The notes below the pieces were generated by a model, which was given only the letters and a program-made list of their open reading frames with translations, was not told the DNA's origin and ran no database searches. A DNA stretch of 64,000 nucleotides from Megaustenia siamemsis (Eukaryota > Mollusca > Gastropoda > Stylommatophora > Ariophantidae), in the NCBI GenBank assembly GCA_032433765.1, contig JAVIAB010000051.1, positions 51,079,030 to 51,143,029 of the forward strand, read 5' to 3'. The translations under genes and the position numbers were made by a program. Shown in pieces: positions 56,764 to 64,000 of the stretch; within the stretch, counting starts at the first letter, position 1, and each line of letters opens with the position of its first letter.

Positions 56764-59700
56764 TTTTTTAAAAACAAATATACAAGTTATGTCCCATGCT
56801 CCCCTACAGTACGGGTCTATGTTTCATTTGGTCCTCAGGCAACAAAAGCTGAACCACAATGCTATAGTACCTCAAATTAGGCTAATTTAATTGGTTCACT
56901 CTTCTCATAAATACATGCATTTCTAATGTTCTCAGTTACTTTTCCATTCTGTCAGTCATAAACATTCTATGTCTTCATGCCTTATTTCCCTTATTAAGAC
57001 AGTCTTGAGTGGTTACACTCTGTCCTGCACCATCAGACATTAATGGAGAAATAACCCTAACCTGTGGGGGAAGGCTCTATGATACACAAATTCAGCCATC
57101 TCTGCTGCACTGAAAGGGACATTCAAATTGCATGCTTACGGTTGTGGTTATAAATTTTGTGGATAAAGAACATGCCCTCAATATCTCAGGGTCTCTTCAC
57201 ATAAATTGACAGGAAATTATGGCAGACTGTCAATCATATTTTGTTAATTAAATGCCTGGCAACATTTTGATATGCATGGTATCAATACACATACTGTGTA
57301 GCTACACAACTTAAAGGGAACTATGCATACAGGTGATAGCAAAGGCACCCAGCTGAATACAGTTGTTCTTTTAAAACCTGCCCCCCAAAAAAAATACAGT
57401 AGGTACTTACAGCAGTGAGTAATTACCAAGCACTATCACTTACAAATTTATTAAGGCTTTTTTTAAAAGCTCTGTAAAACGATTATCCACAGCTGTCAGT
57501 TCATGTTAGCACAAGCGTGACCTCTAGACACAAAACAAATCTTCTCTGAGACTTTGAAATGAAACAAAATCGGGTCTATAAGTTATTTAACTATCATTCA
57601 CAAAGTTGATACATCAGCATTAGATGACCTCCTTCTAATAGGCAATATTAATTACTCCTCTCAGGCCAAAGATGGCACATAAGGTAGAAATCAAAACTTC
57701 ATGATCTTGTTTTGTTCTTAAGCACATAATTGAACCCTCAATTGTTCTTCTTGGAGTTTCTTTTGTTTTTGTTGTCCATGTTTTTTTTTTTGTTACACAA
57801 TGTCTACATGAAGGCCTGATGCAGAAGTCTTTTCTCATCCATTCTGAACAAATGACTTCTGTACTTCCAGCAACTTCTCCATATATAGCTTGATACATAT
57901 TCTTGTCTGGTCACTATTTTAAAGTGTTATTTTATGAAAGTCTCTCCAAGTTTTATGTTTAAGTCTTCAGAGATATCTATTTTCTAAGACAATTAGTTCC
58001 TTGGAGTCAAGATTCCTGTTTCAGTAACAGTGAAATGTTTCATGATGGTGGCTTTGTTAAACCTCCAATCAACTGCACATAAAGGGAACAATGTCCTCCA
58101 CCTTGAACCACAATGAGCATTTGTAGGAAATATACTGTTATACAAGAAAGATTATAAACACTACAGTGATAGCTGTCATCTTAAGCAAGGATACGATGGA
58201 AGTTTTGGTGTGAGGTGAATCGCATGAGTGTATGCATTAATTGCTGACTTGAAGTCACCAGAAGCAAAGAAAGAGCTGAAAATAGACAAAAATTACATTT
58301 GTCATTTCATAAATAGAAGTAAACTTATTATACCGACTATTGTGTTTGTCAAGTAATTATTTATTTATACATTTGAGCAGTAAATGACCACTTTAAAGTT
58401 AGATAAGGAGTATGACAGGGATGCATACTATCTCCCCTAGTGCTTGTTACCTACATGGACCTCATATGTAAGTTAGCCAACCCATTGGAGACAGAGGAGA
58501 TTAATGAGCTTCTATTTGCAGACAATCATGCACTAATGCATGGAAAAATGGACCTACATGAACACTTAGACTTCACAGCACAGAAAAAGAAATAAGACTT
58601 GAAAATCAATATCAATAAAACAGAAATCATGAATATCACAAAAGAGAAACAGAACATCAACATAAAAAAAAACAGAATACATGGCAGACAATTAAAGCAA
58701 GTGGAGGAATTTAAATATCTAGGAAGGCTAGTGACAAGCAACAATTCACAAGCAGCAGAAATAGACTCAAGATGCAACAAAGCTTGTCAAAACATAGGAC
58801 AACTATCACCACTATTGTCCAACAAGGAAATAAATCTAGAGGCAAAACGGGCACTCTAGAACACAATCTTCATCCTAACATTGTGCTATCAATGCCAGAC
58901 CTGCACCCTTGATACAAGAATGCAGGAAAAATAAAAATAAAAATAAAAATAAAAGAAAAATAACCACTATCGAGATGAAATGTGTTAGACAAATGACAAG
59001 AAACAGCCTGAGTGATAAAATCAGAAATAAAGAACTTAGATAAAATCTAGGAATAATTCCTGCCATAGAATATGTAAAGAAACAATAGAAAAATGGATTA
59101 GCCACGTGATAAGACAGAAATACCCAAAACATAACACAGCTAGCCTTTAAAAAACATTCTTGACAAACTGTCTTATTTCCTAACGGACACTTCGAGATTA
59201 ACTTTTTCAGGACTATTATCCGACACCTCGGATCTATAAAACTGATGATTTCCAAGTATTCACTAATACGTTGGATATTTCGGGTGTTGCTGGATATTTG
59301 ATTCGTTTACACTGATTTTCGTTTTTATTTCAACCAATACTTGATTTCAGGAAGTAGAAGAGTTCTCACTTTCACTTTCTGCTGATTCTGGCATGGTCTG
59401 AGTTTTGAACATTGGAAAATTTTTAATTTATATTCATAGTTTATTTCTCAAATTTCTGTCACATAATGGCCACGCCCACTGCTGGTACTTCTTGCAGTCG
59501 ACCAAAATGATGTAGTGCAGAACAAGTTAGATCTATGTTCAAAATCTTGTTATTGAGTGATTCAGAAATAAAGTATTAATAGACTCGGACAATAATTTTG
59601 TTGTTGTGATAATGGGTCGCAATATTAGTAAAAGTTATGCTAAAAAGACAAGACAATCTGGCTTAGGTTTAGCTGCTGGATGCCCTCTATTCCAGCACTA

Positions 59701-61369
59701 TCAGGGCCTCAGAGGAATCAAGTGGTAGTGATTCTGATAATGAAACTGGTACTTTAGGGACATATCACACAAAATAAGTCCAGTTGTGTAAATAAAAATA
59801 ATAACATTGACTTGTAAATAATATTGTTCTAATGTCACATAAATTTATCATATTTTATATTCTGGGATCATTTACAAAAATGTACTTAATTTTGTTATTT
59901 GTGGACATAAATTAATCAAATAAAACTGTATTTTGCAGGAATTTTGATTATGTTGTATAATATTTCAAAATAAATGGATAGGAACACTTATACACATGGA
60001 AAAAGGTAAGTGAATTACAATATTTTGAATTAAAAATTACCTACCTTGAATATTTTATATTTTAAGAAATATAATTATTCCTACAAATAACCACATATTA
60101 TAAATATATTGCTACTTTCGTTTTCTGTATCCATTTTCCTTTCCAGTGATGTATAACATATACCACATTTATCTAAATAATTGTGTGAAGTAGTCAAATG
60201 AAAAAGGTATATGGTGAAATTTTTTTAAACAGGAAAATTAATCTGGTCCAAAACTTAAAATAATGTGTTTCCTGTTCTGGTTCTGAAGGAGTTAAGCATG
60301 GCTTCACATGTGTGTCCTGAAACATCATTTATGCCATCATATGCCAACGATGCCACATGACTTATATTGGCGAGTCTGGGAGATATTTCGCGGAAAGATT
60401 TGTGAACATCTTCGAGATGTTCAACAGAATACTGGCACTCCAGTATCTTCCCATTTCAATTCCTCAGACTACAAGGGCAAAGACGACATCCGTGTCACTG
60501 GTATTGTCCTTTGCAACTCTGGCGACTGTAGCCAGTTTGCTTTGGAGAATCGCCTTATGGTCCAGTTTGGTTCATTGATCTCATGTGGGATGAATGTATC
60601 TCACTCGTACACATAGTTTCCCTTTAGTTGCTCCTCTATTGTATAGCCTTCTCTGCTGCCCATGTTTGGGCACTTTAATCTATCCACTATGCCATGCTAT
60701 TAATAGCTCTCCTTCACTAGACCCCACTGTGATACTTCAGTGGTCTCCTATACCTCTTTTGTCTGTATTACTTACCTTTAATACGTTTTTTATTATACCC
60801 CACTCTCAGACATCTCATTCTTTCCGCTTTTCGAGTACCTGTTATTCTTATGTTCTATTCTTTCTCCTTTATGTATGCACACTGACCTCAGTGTGTACTC
60901 CACTCCATTTTTTTCTATTTTTTTTCAATTCTCACTTTAAAAAACATTGTAAGAACATGAGACTCAATGGCTGACAATGAAAAAGATGGACTGACTGAAT
61001 ATTAGAAATACTAGGAAACATAACACCAGTAAAGGCCAACAGAAGAGGAAAAGACTGCAAACTATATCTTCCCTCGACAGTGAAAGACAGGTGAGGAAGG
61101 AAAGATTAAGAAGATAATCTACAGTTATTTCTAAATCCTTTATACATATTATATCAAACATGCAATGAGCCTGTCACAGCAACCAACACAATGATTACAA
61201 TTTTCAAACACAAAATGCTGTAACCAAGGTGTTTATTTCAACTAAAATGTCAACATTGCACTTACTTCCCTTTGTCTTGCAGCCATTGTGGATTTTTCTC
61301 CTCCTCTGTTAAATCTTTGTCCAAAGATAACTGAATTGACCGTCGTGCTTCTGCCTGCTTCTTCAACCA
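52321..61369 (-). CDS. DNAAF4: DNAAF4 (DYX1C1) C-terminal half, five exons
   Basis: Dynein axonemal assembly factor 4: a cytoplasmic co-chaperone of HSP70/HSP90 needed to pre-assemble outer and inner dynein arms of motile cilia. Exons 61369-61266, 58275-58195, 56364-56292, 55002-54897 and 52427-52321 join in phase through GT-AG introns. They encode [10 protein letters not shown]..., [83 protein letters not shown] and [17 protein letters not shown], ending ATEDS-stop. These are the linker and three-TPR C-terminus of DNAAF4, whose [21 protein letters not shown] signature is very distinctive. All visible frames are open, so the gene is probably functional. The N-terminal CS/p23 domain must lie beyond 64000 or in unrecognised exons above 61369. 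Introns are loaded with LINEs, a Penelope fragment and a piggyBac derivative. Confidence 0.95.
52655..53293 (+). mobile_element. LINE A fragment in the last DNAAF4 intron
   Basis: Plus frames read [60 protein letters not shown], then [19 protein letters not shown] and [20 protein letters not shown]. 3' end CGCCAATGCCAACCGGTACG, GCACATGATGATGATG. It carries a small inserted CACTGTGATATGTGCACAATAG segment near the end relative to other copies. Confidence 0.92.
53420..53746. other. Intronic, no feature
   Basis: Contains a long A run (53418-53437) and AT-rich sequence only. Confidence 0.4.
53747..54175 (-). mobile_element. LINE A 3' fragment
   Basis: CAT-rich end at 53747-53765, then on the minus strand GATCGCCTACGCCAACCGGT, GTCATGGCATGGAAAACAGT and the FGHI-type and FLRR-type remnants. 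Opposite orientation to the 52655 copy. Confidence 0.9.
54176..54896. other. DNAAF4 intron, no other feature
   Basis: AT-rich with A runs at about 54380-54400; no exon. Confidence 0.45.
54897..55002 (-). CDS. DNAAF4: DNAAF4 penultimate exon
   Basis: Acceptor TTTCCTGAAAG, donor GAAG|GTAAGA. 106 nt encoding [35 protein letters not shown] plus one base; TPR-3 region. Confidence 0.96.
55003..55774. other. DNAAF4 intron, no other feature
   Basis: No repeats of note. A short [12 protein letters not shown] open stretch at about 55215-55245 was considered as an exon and dropped. Confidence 0.45.
55775..56175 (-). mobile_element. LINE group B tail, copy 2
   Basis: The minus strand reads GAGATGAAATGTGTTAGACG, AATGACAGGAAACAGC, TAATCCCTGTCATAGAATA, TTTGGCCACGTGAAAAGACA, AAAGGCCGACCATGAAAAAG, AAGGATTGATGGAATACGGG and a CTCCCAATGCTGAAAGGC end, in the order of 58970-59150 plus 60985-61090. 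Confidence 0.88.
56292..56364 (-). CDS. DNAAF4: DNAAF4 internal exon
   Basis: Acceptor AACACTAG|TCTATATTC, donor CAAAG|GTATCT. 73 nt completing a split Ser codon and encoding [27 protein letters not shown]-2 core. Confidence 0.95.
56365..58194. other. DNAAF4 intron
   Basis: Contains (TA)n at 56706-56758 and a poly-T run at 57781-57791. The minus frame 57898-57635 (87 codons with CRHC) has no recognisable family. Confidence 0.5.
56706..56758. repeat. (TA)n microsatellite
   Basis: About 53 bp of pure AT/TA. Confidence 0.97.
58195..58275 (-). CDS. DNAAF4: DNAAF4 internal exon
   Basis: Acceptor TATTTTCAG|CTCTTTC, donor CCATC|GTATCC. 81 nt; the first base completes the split Asn codon. Encodes [26 protein letters not shown] plus two bases; TPR-1. 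Confidence 0.95.
58385..59145 (+). pseudogene. LINE group B, copy 3, upstream part
   Basis: Reads [24 protein letters not shown] residues at about 58405-58470, an active-site region [10 protein letters not shown] (FADD decayed to FADN), then [60 protein letters not shown] and [12 protein letters not shown]. It is cut at 59146-59158 by an insertion and resumes at 60949. Confidence 0.9.
59202..60291 (+). mobile_element. piggyBac-type deletion derivative
   Basis: About 1.09 kb between TTAA (59198-59201) and TTAA (60292-60295). Ends CTTTTTCAGGAC and, inverted, CTCCTTCAGAAC form an imperfect terminal repeat. A transposase-start remnant lies at 59612-59777. The rest is AT-rich and non-coding. Confidence 0.85.
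59612..59777 (+). pseudogene. piggyBac transposase N-terminal remnant
   Basis: ATG GGT CGC... gives [20 protein letters not shown]. After a frameshift it continues [29 protein letters not shown] and stops at about 59776. The acidic Ser/Asp/Glu run is typical of piggyBac transposase N-termini. No catalytic domain is present. Confidence 0.6.
60296..60616 (+). pseudogene. GIY-YIG endonuclease remnant of a Penelope-like element
   Basis: Frames give HGFTCVS, stop, [20 protein letters not shown] (GIY-YIG signature decayed to IYAI...TYIG), then REH-like residues, [35 protein letters not shown] and [14 protein letters not shown], where the Glu-Asn pair is the expected position of the catalytic metal-binding Glu. 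One stop (TGA at about 60319) and a frameshift near 60390 inactivate it. In Penelope-like elements this endonuclease follows the reverse transcriptase, which is missing here. Confidence 0.88.
60949..61115 (+). mobile_element. LINE group B, copy 3, downstream part
   Basis: Resumes after the insertion with AAGATGGACTGACTGAATAT, TAGAAATACTAGGAAACATA, ACACCAGTAAAGGCCAACAG and TTCCCTCGACAGTGAAAG, matching 16590-16700. Confidence 0.85.
61266..61369 (-). CDS. DNAAF4: DNAAF4 exon, linker before TPRs
   Basis: Acceptor TTATTTTTTAG|TGG, donor GGGAA|GTAAGT. 104 nt encoding [34 protein letters not shown] plus two bases. First DNAAF4 exon visible in the window. Confidence 0.95.
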
Positions 61370-61950
61370 CTAAAAAATAAAATGACCCTTTAATGTTTAT
61401 TTTTTTTTCAGCTACAAACTTAACAACTCAAAATATTTTAAGGTAAACATGTTGTTAAACTAAAGCTATGTGCCACATTTTTTTTCCATGATACTTTCAT
61501 TGAGTTGATCAGTTGTCTTTCCAGGAAGATGAAGCTTACACGATTCTCCATTACACATTTAATGTATAATTAGAAGAAGCTATATCTTAAAATTATTTTT
61601 AAAACTGTGTTGTTAAAAACTGAATATTACATCCCAGAAACTCTTAAATTTGTCAATCTTTGATATTTTTATTACAAGCATTACCTACTAAAGTATCATT
61701 CATACATAAATATTGACTTTAGCTAAAAATTTTACTTTTGTGTGAGTATGTGTAAGGTGTCACAGATTGAAACCACTTCCATACAATATCAGTTCCAAGA
61801 ATGAGTGTAATGTATTAGTCTCAGGACATCTTCACCCTTAAACAAAGCAAAATTCCCAAAAATAGAACCAAAATGCTTCTTTACTGTAATTTATATTTTA
61901 CTTTTTATTTCTTATTTGAAATTTACATATTATAATGTGTTTATTTCAAA
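61370..61950. other. DNAAF4 intron, no other feature
   Basis: AT-rich; no upstream DNAAF4 exon recognised. Confidence 0.45.
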
Positions 61951-62541
61951 GTAGTAGTTGAGGAACGACTGGTTGCAAATGCTCGACAAACTGTGATCTA
62001 GCAGATAGGGCACTTAATTGGCACAGTTTGACATCACCTCAGCTGCCTGTCTGATTTCCATGGATCTTTTTTCCGCCACCATTAGAGATACGAGAGAGCC
62101 ACTATAGCTCAGTGGTTAGTGAACTGGACTACAAAGGACAAGAGGTAGGGTTCGATCCCAACCGATGGCTTCCGGTTCACCCAGCCTTTAATGGGTACCA
62201 AATTTTTTTTCTGGGAAAGTAAAGCGGCACGGGCGTAATACCGACCACATTACCACAAAAATCATGTGCCGTAGGTCTGTAAAATTTATGGTCACTGACA
62301 CAATATTCCCTATACGCCACTTGGCGTGACGGGGTTACTTTATTTTTATTTTATTAGGGATACAACCGGCATGGCTGGTGTAGCGATGATGTAAGTCATG
62401 CTGGAGACTGGCTAACTGGTATTGAACAACTTATCAACTCTGACTTATCGGAATCAGCCATCAAAACCTTAACTTCTTGTGACTGTGAAAGACACAAGAG
62501 GAGTGGTGAGAAGAGGACTGATATTTGATATCTTTTGGCAT
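61951..62541 (+). repeat. About 330-bp repeat, unit 1 (split by a SINE)
   Basis: GTAGTTGAGGAACGACTGGT, TTGCAAATGCTCGACAAACT, then after the SINE CGGCATGGCTGGTGT, CTTATCGGAATCAGCC and ACACAAGAGGAGTGGTGAGA. Head-to-tail with unit 2. Origin not recognised. Confidence 0.9.
62092..62352 (+). mobile_element. tRNA-derived SINE, full length
   Basis: Head CTATAGCTCAGTGGTTAGTG, B box GGTTCGATCCC, body as in the 23510 copy. 11-bp duplications ATTAGAGATAC (62081-62091) and ATTAGGGATAC (62353-62363) differ by one base. The empty site is visible in unit 2 at 62682. Confidence 0.95.
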
Positions 62542-62551
62542 TTATTTAGAA

Positions 62552-62870
62552 GTTGTAGTTGAGGAACGACTGGTTGCAAATGCTCGACAAACTGTGGTCT
62601 AGCAGATAGAGCACATAATTGGTGCGGGTTGATGTCACCTCAGTTACCTGTTTGATTTCCAAGGATCTTTTTTCAGCCGCCATTAGGGATATGACCGGCA
62701 TGGCTGGTGTAATAATGATGTAAGTTTGCTGGAGACTAACTAACTGGTAATCAACAACTTATCAACACCAACTTATCAGAATCAGCTGTCATAAACTGCT
62801 TAATTTCTTGTGACTGTGAAAAACACAAGAGGAGTGGTGAGAATAGGACTGGTATTTGATATCTTTTTAG
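62552..62870 (+). repeat. About 330-bp repeat, unit 2 (uninterrupted)
   Basis: Same sequence as unit 1 without the SINE; the CCATTAGGGATATGACCGGC junction is continuous at 62680-62700. Confidence 0.9.
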
Positions 62871-63130
62871 GAAGCCCTGATAGCTCAGTCATTAGTGAAC
62901 TGGACTACGAAGGACTAGATGTTGGGTTTGATCCTGATTGATGGCTTCCGGGTTCACCCAGCCTTAAATGGGTACAAGATTTTTTCGGGCAAAGTAAAGC
63001 GGCACGTGCATAATACCGACCACATTACCCGAAAAATTATGTGCCAAAGGTCTGTAAAAATTATGATCACTAACACCATATTCCCTATACGCCACTTGGC
63101 GTGACAGGGTTCTTGACTTTTTTTACTATT
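62871..63130 (+). mobile_element. tRNA-derived SINE, full length
   Basis: Head CTGATAGCTCAGTCATTAGT with a decayed A box (GTCAT for GTGGT) and B box GGTTTGATCC. Body and T-rich tail intact. No clear target duplication found. It begins where unit 2 ends. Confidence 0.9.
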
Positions 63131-63135
63131 TTTAT

Positions 63136-64000
63136 CATCACCAGGTCACATGTCCTTTGCAAAAGGTTACGTTCACCACAGCCCATCTGAAAGAATCTCT
63201 GTCTCTAGCCAGATTTCCCCCTTCTTCTGTTGTCATGTTCAAGGTCTCCTTGATGTGTTGAAACCACCTTCTTCTTCATCTGCCCCTGATGCATCGCCCA
63301 GGAACCATTCCTGTCATTATTATCTTTTAAGCCCGCTGTGTCTTTAGATGTGGCTATAGTATTTCAATTTCCTCTGTAGAATGGTGTTTATGAGTCAGTT
63401 CTTTTTGATGTTAAAAATTGTTAGTATATCTTCATTGCTCTCTTTCATTATCTAAGGTAGCTTAAGGATTTTTCTGCAGAATTCTGTTTCGAATGAATCA
63501 ATTTCTTCCTTGCTGTTTGCAAAATTGTCCATGATTCACAACTATGTGTTGCTATTGGGAAGATACATGTCCCAAGGAATTTTAACTTTACTGCCTTGCA
63601 GGTATTGTACCCCTATGTTCTTTATGGCATTTAATTTTTGTGTTGCTATTGCTAATCTTCTTTGATCTTTTCCTGGCAGCCTTCATTGTTAGTTACTACA
63701 GATCTCAGATATTGTTACAATTTCAAGTTGTTCACTGTTGAAGATGATTTTGGGGTGGCTTTATGTTTTGTCAATGGACATTATCTTAGTTTTCTGCATG
63801 TTTAGAAAGAGGATTTGCTCTTCACTGTGTTTGTTAACACACTCAATTGTCTCTATTAATCCTTTTGCACTATTTGATAGGTGGACTGAGTCATCAGCAT
63901 ATCTGAGTTCTGGAATTATGTTGCCATTTATTGTGAAAGGGTCAAACTTCACAAATCTGTCATCGTTTTTGACATTTCTCACAATGTTCTTAGCATAGAT
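63136..64000 (-). pseudogene. LINE (group F) reverse transcriptase, runs off the window
   Basis: The minus frame 63982-63761 reads FVKFDPFTINGNIIPELRYA then DDSVHLSNSAKGLIETIECV and LFLNMQKTKIMSIDK. The LRYADD box is the polymerase active site (YADD). The rest of the C-terminus to about 63136 is broken by stops, with recognisable WWFQHIKETLNMTTEE-like and ARDRDSFRWAV residues at the end. The 5' side continues beyond 64000. Confidence 0.88.

Larger units (their letters stand above)
59159..60935 (+). mobile_element. Penelope-like 3' fragment inserted in LINE B
   Basis: Bounded by perfect 13-bp duplications TTTAAAAAACATT (59146-59158 and 60936-60948). The inserted DNA consists of 59159-59197 plus 60296-60935, split by a piggyBac-type element at TTAA. 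When the TTAA element is ignored, the reading frame before and after the join is consistent with one coding sequence leading into a GIY-YIG-like domain. After the coding remnant comes about 320 bp of non-coding T-rich 3' sequence. Confidence 0.85.

Noticed and set aside
57635..57898. 87-codon minus frame with CRHC motif in a DNAAF4 intron
   Set aside because: Single short pair of cysteines, no family, no splice sites; treated as chance.

Overview
This window looks like animal nuclear DNA, probably from a lophotrochozoan and perhaps a mollusc. That assignment is an inference from gene sparsity, long introns, abundant degraded LINEs and tRNA-derived SINEs, GA/GT microsatellites, and one clearly recognisable cilia gene split by canonical GT-AG introns. 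No bacterial-style operon, RNA gene cluster or CRISPR array is present.

Host genes. The best-supported gene is the 3' part of DNAAF4 (DYX1C1), a TPR protein for cytoplasmic pre-assembly of axonemal dyneins, on the minus strand. I rebuilt five in-phase coding exons (61369-61266, 58275-58195, 56364-56292, 55002-54897, 52427-52321) ending in a stop with a poly(A) signal about 90 nt further on. Its N-terminal CS-domain exons are not in the window. Near the left end, a minus-strand first coding exon (4447-3762) encodes the start of a PDZ-domain protein. A second minus-strand exon (5405-5269) is probably the end of another gene.

Mobile DNA fills most of the rest. (1) 25984-34420 is an approximately 8.4 kb near-palindrome with 21-bp perfect ends, arms of about 4 kb, internal tandem repeats, and in each arm a truncated fragment of a protein-primed-type family B DNA polymerase. 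A relic of the same kind of end lies at about 61-558. (2) 46616-49283 is a hAT transposon with complete ends, a perfect 8-bp target duplication and a broken transposase. (3) At least six LINE groups occur, most 5'-truncated; the commonest has nine fragments ending in an ATG-rich tail. (4) A tRNA-derived SINE family has about ten full or partial copies, several with target duplications. (5) piggyBac-type TTAA elements include two copies of one MITE family and a larger deletion derivative. (6) A Penelope-like fragment carries a GIY-YIG endonuclease remnant. Nested insertions give clear relative dates: LINE, then Penelope, then piggyBac at 58.4-61.1 kb; MITE, then LINE at 12.1-12.7 kb; duplicated repeat, then SINE at 62.0-62.9 kb.

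Tandem repeats are prominent: a 2.2-kb array of 31-bp units (6.6-8.8 kb), a TTAGA/TTAGG pentamer block (20.8-21.3 kb), and 61-, 38-, 62-, 46- and 47-bp minisatellites, plus an approximately 950-bp ACT-type array abutting the palindrome. The most unusual object is the polymerase-bearing palindrome.
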